A DNA stretch of 64,000 nucleotides, taken from contig JBGCEZ010000045.1 in the NCBI GenBank assembly GCA_045106735.1, positions 1 to 64,000 on the forward strand, in the 5' to 3' direction. The position numbers and the translations under genes were made by a program. Below are positions 57,533-64,000 of this stretch, piece after piece (the first letter of the stretch is position 1; each line of letters starts with the position of its first letter). Origin of the DNA: JBGCEZ01 sp045106735 (lineage in GTDB: Bacteria; Planctomycetota; Phycisphaerae; Phycisphaerales; SM1A02). Under the pieces are notes generated by a model, which was given only the letters and a program-made list of their open reading frames with translations, was not told where the DNA came from and made no database searches.

Positions 57533-59012
57533 TCTGACCGCCGGCTGGCGCCTGCTCGCGGACGCCGCATGGCAATCCACCCTCATTCTTGGCGTCGCAT
57601 TGCTCGCCGCATGGCTGCTTTCCCGCCGCCCAGCCCGGGCCCATGCCATCCTCTTGTGCGGCCTGGCCGCGGCAATTGCTCTGCCGCTTGCCTCGGCCGC
57701 AGCTCGACTCGCCGGACTCGGCCTCTTCCGTCCAGCCGCGGTGGCCGAGCCAACCCCCTCGACTCCGGCCGGAGAATGGTTGGTCCCCACCGCGACCGCG
57801 GACGCAGCATTCTCGCTGTTGCCCATCGTGGCGACCGGACTGCTGATCGCGTGGGCGTTCGTCAGCGGGGTGTTGCTCGTTCGACTCGCGATTCTGATCG
57901 TGCGCACGCGGCGATTCGTCCGCCTCGCGGTGCCGCTTGCGTGCGTGGATCTCAGCCGACGAATCCGACGAGCCGCCATCGCCGCCGGCAGCGCATCCCC
58001 CTTGCCCATGATTCGCGTGCACCCGTCGATCGCCGCCCCCGCCGCCGTGGGCCTCATCGGCCACCGCTGCCTCGTGGTTCCGGCCGACCTCGATCGACTG
58101 TCGGATGACGAACTCGCGGCCGTCCTCGCCCACGAGCTCGCCCACCTGCGGCGACGCGACCACCTTGGAGCGTTGCTCGCCGACGCCTTTGTGGCCGTCC
58201 TTCCGTGGCAACCACTTGGATGGCTCGCCCGGCGTCGAACCGCGCTGCTGCGAGAACTCACCTGTGACGCCTGGGCCGTCCGCGCTGTTCCCACGCCCGC
58301 GGACTACGCCCGACTCCTGTATCGCTTTGCCGCGCGCCTGAGCGCGGCGAGCGATGCGTCGTCAACCGCCACGCCTCCCGCCTCATTGGCCATGGCCGCC
58401 GGCGACATCCGCCGCCGGGTCGATGCAACCCTGGATGATCGTCAGCGTGAACCCGCCGCCGGCCGGGCCTGGCTCGGCGGCCTCTTGGTTGCGTCGGTAC
58501 TCGTGGTGGGCGGCCTGTCGGTCATGCACGTCCGCAAGAGCACGCCCGGCCCGGCGACGGTGCTGGCCTCCGGACAGGGTTCACCGCTTGGCGGCTGGGA
58601 AGATCCCAAGATCGTCGGCGGCAAGGAAGGCGAATCGGCCCCGCTGCTCGTCTCGGCCCGCGAGCTCGATTTCGGGATCGTGGCCCCCGGCGAAGCCGCC
58701 GATCGCACCCTCAGCATCTTCAATCCCGGACGCCGCGGACTGGTGATCGAAGCGATTCGGGCCGGCTGCGGCTGCACGACCCTCGAGTTCGACGGCCCCG
58801 TCACACTCGCGGCGGGTGCTTCCATTGACTTGCCGGTTCGCATGAAGGCCGACGACAAGCCGGACGTGGTGAAACGCAAGTCTGTGAGCATCGTCGTCCG
58901 CGACTCCCGCCCGCTCACCGTATACGTCCAGATCGCCTCGACCGGAGCGGCGGCCGACGACACGAGCGACGCCGGCGAGCTCGTGGCCGACAACGCGAAC
59001 GCTCCGACCTGA
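57522..59012 (+). CDS. BlaR1-like M56 metallopeptidase with DUF1573 domain
   Basis: The 496-aa membrane protein has several hydrophobic helices (about 15-35, 45-62, 92-118 and 318-338). It carries the zinc motif HELAH (204-208) in 'VLAHELAHLRRRDH', typical of M56 peptidases that cleave BlaI-type repressors. After the last helix (about 340) the extracytoplasmic C-terminus carries a DUF1573 domain (about 376-480, 'VSARELDFGIVAPGEAADRT' and 'GCGCTTLEFDG') in place of a penicillin-binding sensor. The ATG lies inside blaI. The DUF1573 domain probably senses an envelope signal, which is not evident. Confidence 0.9.
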   Translation: MLNDLTAGWRLLADAAWQSTLILGVALLAAWLLSRRPARAHAILLCGLAAAIALPLASAAARLAGLGLFRPAAVAEPTPSTPAGEWLVPTATADAAFSLLPIVATGLLIAWAFVSGVLLVRLAILIVRTRRFVRLAVPLACVDLSRRIRRAAIAAGSASPLPMIRVHPSIAAPAAVGLIGHRCLVVPADLDRLSDDELAAVLAHELAHLRRRDHLGALLADAFVAVLPWQPLGWLARRRTALLRELTCDAWAVRAVPTPADYARLLYRFAARLSAASDASSTATPPASLAMAAGDIRRRVDATLDDRQREPAAGRAWLGGLLVASVLVVGGLSVMHVRKSTPGPATVLASGQGSPLGGWEDPKIVGGKEGESAPLLVSARELDFGIVAPGEAADRTLSIFNPGRRGLVIEAIRAGCGCTTLEFDGPVTLAAGASIDLPVRMKADDKPDVVKRKSVSIVVRDSRPLTVYVQIASTGAAADDTSDAGELVADNANAPT

Positions 59013-59258
59013 TTTCATCATCGCACTGACTCGCTCGCCGATCGACGGCTTCTCGCCCGGCCGGCCCAACTCGTTTCGCATCCAACTTTCTTTCTCGTTC
59101 ATGTTTCGCCTCGACCGCGAGACCGGGTATCACGCGCGCACATCGCGCGCATCCAGCACCACCAACAGCACTGCCTTCAACCCTCGGTGCTCACTTCCGC
59201 CCCCACCGGCAACCGCGCGATCACTGCGCGCTGCCTCACATCCCTACGGATCCTGACC

Positions 59259-60758
59259 ATGCATACTTCTGCACCCCACCATGCTCCCGCTCGGCGCATT
59301 CCTTCTGGCGTCACTCCCAAGTCATTCATTCTCGCCGCCGCGACCCTCCTGTCCGCGACGGTGACGACCAGCGCCCTCGGCCAAGACGACACCCCGTTCG
59401 CCTTCGCCACCGCCGCCGCGGTCGCCGATTCCATCGTCTCGGGCGATGCGACGGTGCTCGATGTGCGTTCCATCGGCGCGTATCTGGCCGGACACGCTCC
59501 GGGCGCCCTTCATTTCGATGACGAATCTGTCCGCGGACCGCGCGGCGGCCTGCCGGTGCAGTTCCGCCCGACCCATGAACTTCGCCGCATGCTCAAGACC
59601 GCCGGCGTTTCGTTCACGCGGCCCGTCATCTTGATGGGCGCGGCCGATGACCCGCTGGCCGCGACCATGGTCGCCCACGTCTTGCTCCAGACCGGCCATT
59701 CGGATGTCAGCGTCGTCGACGGCGGCTGGGATGCCTGGGCGGCCAATCATCCGGTGACCCGAACGTTTCCGACGGACCGGCTGGCCGCATCGGCCGCACC
59801 CGCGCCCGCGACCGACACGCTGGAGATGAATCCTGACGCCGACGCGTCCAGCACCGGCGACACCGGCCACTCCACGAGCCAGACCATCGGCACCGTCACC
59901 CTCGACGACATCCGGGATGACGTCGGCTGGAACGAAGTCGTCTTCGTCGACGCGCGGCCGGCCCGGCACTACCGCGGCGAAGTTCCGGCGTGGCCGCGCT
60001 CGGGACACATTCCCGGCGCCATCAACCTCGATTGGACGCGTTTGGTCGAAGCCGACAACCGCCATCGGCTGCGCCCCGAAGCGGACCTGCGACGCATCGT
60101 GTTCGAAGACATCGGCCTGAATCCTGACGCCCAGACGATCGTCTACTGCGGCACCGGCCGCGAAGCGACGTTGCTCGCCCTCACCCTTCGACACACGCTC
60201 GGCATGTCCGACGTCTCCCTCTTCGAAGGGTCGTGGGTCGCGTACGCCGCCGATGCATCGATGCCCAGTGAAGTTGGCCCGCGCGTCGCGCCCCGCGTAC
60301 GCGTCCGCCGCGATGGCGATGTGTCGTTCAGCGCCCAGCCCGACTTGGCGACGCTCAAGTGGCTGGCCAACGACGGCGTCCGCACGGTCGTCAACTGCCG
60401 CAGCGCGTGGGAACACGGCAACCGCATGCCGTATACCGATGCCGACGCCGCGAAGCTCGGCCTTCAGATCATCAACATTCCGCTCGGCGGCGATGACGGG
60501 TACGACCCGGCCGCGGTCGCCCAGCTCAACGACGTGATCGCGTCAACCGAGGGCCCCATGCACATCCACTGTTCAAGTGGCGGGCGAGCCCGGACGCTGT
60601 GGACCGCCTGGCTCATCGAGCACGAAGGCCTGACCCCGGACGCGGCGTTTGAACGCGTGGCCGCCATTGGCGGCGGGCCGTCAAGTCTTGAACGCCTCGT
60701 TGGCCGGCGCATGTCGGTCGAGGTGACCGACGAACCGGTGGCCACGCCCGAACCGTGA
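59259..60758 (+). CDS. Exported tandem rhodanese with C-terminal protein-phosphatase-like domain
   Basis: The 499-aa protein has a signal peptide (about 22-41, 'FILAAATLLSATVTTSALG'). The first rhodanese domain (about 45-165) has no cysteine at the active loop ('PVILMGAADDPLA'), so it is probably inactive. The second (about 205-340) has Cys297 in 'IVYCGTGREATLLALTL'. A third domain (about 355-490) resembles the dual-specificity phosphatase or Blh/DUF442 fold: 'LANDGVRTVVNCRSAWEHGN' and the loop 'IHCSSGGRARTLW' with Cys438 and Arg. It may handle persulfide in the envelope, with a regulatory or hydrolytic partner domain. A longer start at 59187 is possible but the signal peptide supports 59259. 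Confidence 0.87.
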   Translation: MHTSAPHHAPARRIPSGVTPKSFILAAATLLSATVTTSALGQDDTPFAFATAAAVADSIVSGDATVLDVRSIGAYLAGHAPGALHFDDESVRGPRGGLPVQFRPTHELRRMLKTAGVSFTRPVILMGAADDPLAATMVAHVLLQTGHSDVSVVDGGWDAWAANHPVTRTFPTDRLAASAAPAPATDTLEMNPDADASSTGDTGHSTSQTIGTVTLDDIRDDVGWNEVVFVDARPARHYRGEVPAWPRSGHIPGAINLDWTRLVEADNRHRLRPEADLRRIVFEDIGLNPDAQTIVYCGTGREATLLALTLRHTLGMSDVSLFEGSWVAYAADASMPSEVGPRVAPRVRVRRDGDVSFSAQPDLATLKWLANDGVRTVVNCRSAWEHGNRMPYTDADAAKLGLQIINIPLGGDDGYDPAAVAQLNDVIASTEGPMHIHCSSGGRARTLWTAWLIEHEGLTPDAAFERVAAIGGGPSSLERLVGRRMSVEVTDEPVATPEP

Positions 60759-60863
60759 TCGCATCTGGCCGATGACTGATCGCTCGCGTCCGAGCGCAGG
60801 CGAGCGGTCGCCGACGGCACATCGCGATCGAACGATCGCCGGCCAGTGATACATCCCGCTCGA

Positions 60864-60900
60864 GCCGACCACGGACTTCCGACCCCAGCCCGTGGTCGGC
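60864..60900. terminator. 11-bp inverted repeat between convergent genes
   Basis: GCCGACCACGG (60864-60874) pairs perfectly with CCGTGGTCGGC (60890-60900) across a 15-nt loop. There is no T-run, but the strong stem and location between two converging genes fit a bidirectional transcription end or mRNA-stabilising structure. Confidence 0.5.
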
Positions 60901-60940
60901 CAACGGCGGACGGCGAACGGCCAACCCGGCCAGTGGCCGG

Positions 60941-61052
60941 GAAGCAGCGATCAGAAAGCAGTGATCAGGAGAGCGTGACCAGGAAGCTGCGACCGTCAAA
61001 CTGGGACCAGCAAACTGCGACCAGCGAACTGCGACCAGCGAACTGCGACCAG
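60941..61052. repeat. Eight-unit 14-bp tandem repeat
   Basis: Units of 14 bp run without gaps. The last two are identical (CGAACTGCGACCAG, 61025-61052), the two before differ by one to two bases, and the first four are more diverged (such as GAAGCAGCGATCAG). The gradient suggests expansion from the right end. Confidence 0.85.
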
Positions 61053-61168
61053 AAAACAAGGGTCACACACGCCGCGGATTCATGGTGCCCCGGCGGCTCG
61101 GGTTCGATTGAGTGGTGCATCCTGCTCGATCCATCCGGCCGCCGGGGACGTCCGCGCGTGCATGGCCG

Positions 61169-64000
61169 TCATTCCCACCGGACAATGATGGCTTCGAGTT
61201 TCGAAGTCGAACCTTCCGGTTCCGCGTCCGGCCCAAGCCCTCCTCCAGCTCCCCGGCCTGCGGCATCGACGCCAGCGAGCGACCGGTGCACCGGACGCCG
61301 CGGATCGGCGAGAATCTGCTCGAGCCGGCGCCACCGATCGGTTCCGGGTTCACCCAGTTCGAGCGTCCATGGTCCCCGGCCGGGAACTGGCATGCGCTGC
61401 CCCGCAATCACCCGGCCGGCCGCGACGATCTGGCCCTCGCCATCTCGGACCACGACCACCGGTTCGTCAACCGATTCGACGATGATCGGCGCGAGCGCCC
61501 AAGCCGAGTCGCCGTGCATGTTGTCCAAAACGCCGACCGTGCGCGGCCAATGCGGATAGACCGCTTCCGGCTCGGCCGACCGCGGCCATGCCTCGAACGT
61601 GATCCGCCGCGTGGATCGTTCGAGCCGGACAATTCCGTACCCGGGCATCCGGTCATGCAATGCCGACGGCGAACGCCCGCTTCGCTGCGGATTCGCGACC
61701 GCATGCACCGTCATCAGGTTGCCGAATCCATCGCGTCGGTCGCCCGCCCACCACGGGGCACCTGGCCAAACAGCCGCCGCCGGCCCCGGCGGGTACCACC
61801 GGCGCGGCCACGTGTTGGCGATCGCCGGACTGCAGAACGCGTAGCCCGCGTCACCGTGTCGCTCGATGCCGTACTGCACCAGCGACGCCAGGTGCTGATC
61901 ACCGCAGAGGTGAATCGCCGCCCCGGGCCAGATCGCTTCCAATGCGCGGCGACGCCCCGACATCGGCCATCCGTTGGTATCGAAGTCCGCCGCCAGCGAC
62001 CATCCTTCGATTCGCTCACCGGGCGCAGGAATCATCGCCCGGACGGAATCGCTGCCCGATCGTCCTCCCGGCGGCAAGGTGGCCACCGCAGCCAGCGGCG
62101 TGGCCGAGAGCACGACTTTGGCCCACCGATCATTGGAGAAATCGACGGCCCAATCGGCAAGAAAGCGTTCTTGTTCGGCTCCGAGGAGTGGAGCGCGCGG
62201 TCGATCCGCATCGACCGCCCGGATGCCGGGGGCTTGGATCCAACCGTTTCGCACGTCGAACTCTGGCAGCTCCGGCCGTGGCGCGGCCTTGAACATGCGA
62301 TCGGCCACCACCGCAAAGTCAACGCCGCCCCATTGGAACCGCGTCGTCCACGGCACGATGCCGATGCCAATCGGTTCGGGAATGGCCGATGGCGGCAGAT
62401 GCGAAACCTGCGTGCGGTGCACCATGTTCACAAAGGCCGCCGACATCACGTACCCGCCCGCATCTTGCGCGGTCGTTCCGTTGGCCCGATCGGCGATCGC
62501 CGCCCGCCCACCGGCTCCCCAGATGTTGCCGTGGTACACGTCGTGATCGTCAGGAATCGAAAGCGTCGGGCGGTCACGTGTCAGCGGCCCAAAGCTCACA
62601 CAAAATCGAAGCCATTTATCCAGGTAGTCGAGCCGCGCTCGTTCAGGCGACGCCCGAATCGCGCCAGTCACATCACCCTCGTAGAGCTGATCACCGGTGA
62701 AGACCACCAGGTCCGGATCGTGCGCCAGGACGCCGGCGACGGTGTCCTCGTGGGGGTACCACACGCCGGCGTTCGTCCAATCGCGGACGCCGGTCCATGA
62801 CTTCTGGCAGTTCAGCGACGCGACGACCACCGGGCGATCCGACGGCGGTTCTGGCCGGATGCGTCCGGCCCAGGCGATGCGGGGATCACGGGGCGCGTTC
62901 GAAACGCTGGAAGCGACGGCGTCGACCCGCTCCGCGTCGCCCGAAGTATTGATCGAAGCGTCGCCAGATGCGTCGCCCGACGCAACGATCGGTTCACGCA
63001 GCACGACTCGGATGTCGCCCCCCGCCGCGCGCAGCTCCGTTGCCGCCGGGCCATCGGCGATGAATCGCCAGGTGCATGCGATCGGATCGTGCGGCGCGGT
63101 GGCGATGGCCTTCCACGCCCCATCGATTCGCCGCTCGAGCGTCGCGGGTCGCGGCTGGCCGTCGTCGAAGGGCACGCCCTGGGCCGTCAGCCGGATCGTG
63201 TCGCCGACCACCAGGTATTGCACCGAGACCACCGGTCCGAACTGGACGCGGCCGACATCGGTCCATCCGGACCCGGCGCCGTGGAAGTCATCGAACCAAT
63301 CCACGAGCTGGTCTTCGTTCGCCCCACGCGGCCCGGAGCCATGGTGACTGACGAACGCGACGCCGCCGAGCACACGCTCGGATTCAAGTTCATCATGGAC
63401 GGTTCGGCCGATGATCGCCCCGTCGCCATCGGATGTTTCCACCACCACCGACACGCGATCAGCGGCGACGCTCGCGCGGACGACAACCCGCAGCCAGACT
63501 GCGTCGAGTCCATGTGTCGCGGCTGCGGCGCCCGCATCTTCAACGGCGGACGGCGCCCGGCGCTGCCCCACGATCGCCGCCGCTTCGGCGTCTCCGGTCG
63601 CGCTGCTTCCAGCCAACGGTCCATTGAGGGTCCACCCCCCGCCGCCGCCAACCGCGCGTTCGAAATCGCGAAGCAGCGGTTGGCCCGCGTCATCGACCAC
63701 CACCAACATGCCGCCGCCCGACCCCGGACGATGCTGCGTCAACGAGCGCCGCCAAGTGTCCGCCGGCGCATCGTCGCCGCCCTGGCCGACACCGAGGAGC
63801 AGTCCGCGAAAATCCTGCTGCGCGGCCAACATTGCATCGCCCGACACCGTTCGCCCCGACTGGCTCGCATTCGACGGGCTTGCCTCCGACTGGGGCAGGC
63901 CGACCCGCACGCGGAACGACGCGATCTCGGCGCCGGCGGCCGCCACGCCCCACGGGCCGACGCGTCCGGTCAGTACGTGTGCGGTACGCACCGGTACTCG
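61169..64000 (-). CDS. PhoD-like alkaline phosphatase (5' end outside window)
   Basis: The frame is open from the right edge to the stop at 61169, so at least 943 residues are present. A long N-terminal beta-rich region (about 390 residues) precedes a PhoD-type metallophosphoesterase domain. That domain has 'VVASLNCQKSW', 'DLVVFTGDQLYEGDV', 'LSIPDDHDVYHGNIWG', 'VVLSATPLAAVATLPPGG' and 'AIHLCGDQHLASLVQYG', the family's metal ligands in order. A Gly-rich segment 'GVLDNMHGDSAWA' follows. PhoD enzymes release phosphate from phosphodiesters or monoesters and are PHO-regulon members elsewhere. Its own promoter lies outside the window. The first visible alternative start is a GTG at 63991. Confidence 0.88.
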   Translation of the reverse strand, partial: RVPVRTAHVLTGRVGPWGVAAAGAEIASFRVRVGLPQSEASPSNASQSGRTVSGDAMLAAQQDFRGLLLGVGQGGDDAPADTWRRSLTQHRPGSGGGMLVVVDDAGQPLLRDFERAVGGGGGWTLNGPLAGSSATGDAEAAAIVGQRRAPSAVEDAGAAAATHGLDAVWLRVVVRASVAADRVSVVVETSDGDGAIIGRTVHDELESERVLGGVAFVSHHGSGPRGANEDQLVDWFDDFHGAGSGWTDVGRVQFGPVVSVQYLVVGDTIRLTAQGVPFDDGQPRPATLERRIDGAWKAIATAPHDPIACTWRFIADGPAATELRAAGGDIRVVLREPIVASGDASGDASINTSGDAERVDAVASSVSNAPRDPRIAWAGRIRPEPPSDRPVVVASLNCQKSWTGVRDWTNAGVWYPHEDTVAGVLAHDPDLVVFTGDQLYEGDVTGAIRASPERARLDYLDKWLRFCVSFGPLTRDRPTLSIPDDHDVYHGNIWGAGGRAAIADRANGTTAQDAGGYVMSAAFVNMVHRTQVSHLPPSAIPEPIGIGIVPWTTRFQWGGVDFAVVADRMFKAAPRPELPEFDVRNGWIQAPGIRAVDADRPRAPLLGAEQERFLADWAVDFSNDRWAKVVLSATPLAAVATLPPGGRSGSDSVRAMIPAPGERIEGWSLAADFDTNGWPMSGRRRALEAIWPGAAIHLCGDQHLASLVQYGIERHGDAGYAFCSPAIANTWPRRWYPPGPAAAVWPGAPWWAGDRRDGFGNLMTVHAVANPQRSGRSPSALHDRMPGYGIVRLERSTRRITFEAWPRSAEPEAVYPHWPRTVGVLDNMHGDSAWALAPIIVESVDEPVVVVRDGEGQIVAAGRVIAGQRMPVPGRGPWTLELGEPGTDRWRRLEQILADPRRPVHRSLAGVDAAGRGAGGGLGPDAEPEGSTSKLEAIIVRWE

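Larger units (their letters stand above)
60759..61168. other. Convergent intergenic region with hairpin and tandem array
   Basis: This 410-bp region between convergent genes contains the 11-bp inverted repeat at 60864-60900 and the 14-bp tandem array at 60941-61052. No gene was recognised in either strand. Confidence 0.6.

Noticed and set aside
57101..59012. Beta-lactam resistance regulatory pair
   Set aside because: The M56 protein has DUF1573 instead of a penicillin-binding domain and there is no beta-lactamase or PBP gene nearby.
60941..61052. CRISPR array or replication iterons
   Set aside because: The 14-bp units are contiguous with no spacers and no cas genes are near. There is no dnaA, repA or AT-rich stretch beside them.

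Overview
The window is high-GC bacterial DNA carrying about 36 protein genes. No tRNA, rRNA, CRISPR array or insertion sequence was seen. The best guess for the source is a planctomycete of the Phycisphaerae type. This rests on an FG-GAP protein ending in the Asp/Gly-rich 'FGDLLTVLAGWG' dockerin-like tail, large BNR-repeat proteins with PDZ inserts, M56-DUF1573 fusions, many genes without a Shine-Dalgarno, and very GC-biased third codon positions that create long antisense shadow frames. The assignment is inference from content, not from a marker gene.

Region 1 (1-12,900) holds most of an aerobic tryptophan/kynurenine catabolic route: ACMSD, kynureninase, kynurenine 3-monooxygenase, tryptophan 2,3-dioxygenase and kynurenine formamidase, all on the + strand. 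Between them lie two minus-strand genes of unknown role, a zinc-ribbon glycine-repeat membrane protein translationally coupled to kynB, and a macrodomain gene after kynB. The left edge is a truncated secreted BNR/PDZ/EF-hand protein. A second catabolic island at 25,400-29,450 (- strand) supplies an SDR, 2-aminomuconate-semialdehyde dehydrogenase, a RidA/aminomuconate deaminase and a D-amino-acid-oxidase-like protein. 3-hydroxyanthranilate 3,4-dioxygenase, needed to join kynureninase to ACMSD, is not in the window.

Region 2 (14,368-19,328) is a tight three-gene signalling operon: a FIST-domain sensor, a PAS histidine kinase and a REC-PAS-GGDEF-EAL response regulator. The layout matches the nitric-oxide NosP/NahK/NarR systems that control cyclic-di-GMP. 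Region 3 (19,405-25,422, - strand) is a YdeP-type molybdopterin oxidoreductase with FdhD and a DUF7009 protein, plus a membrane protein. Region 4 (29,503-38,635, - strand) has an HD-domain protein, an M42-type peptidase, a secreted FG-GAP protein, a secretin with a long C-terminal extension, and an MsbA-like ABC exporter whose gene overlaps the secretin gene.

Region 5 (39,131-51,652) is a complete phosphate-starvation locus: phoB, phoR, two pstS copies, pstC, pstA, pstB and phoU. A shared 17-bp PHO-box-like element (ATGAAC-N5-GTGAAC) lies upstream of both phoB and the first pstS, and a PhoD-type phosphatase sits at the right edge of the window. PstC and PstA are much larger than usual because of extracytoplasmic domains. 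Region 6 (51,750-64,000) holds a giant HrpA helicase with low-complexity segments, a BlaI/M56 regulatory pair, a rhodanese-phosphatase fusion, a 14-bp tandem array and the truncated PhoD.
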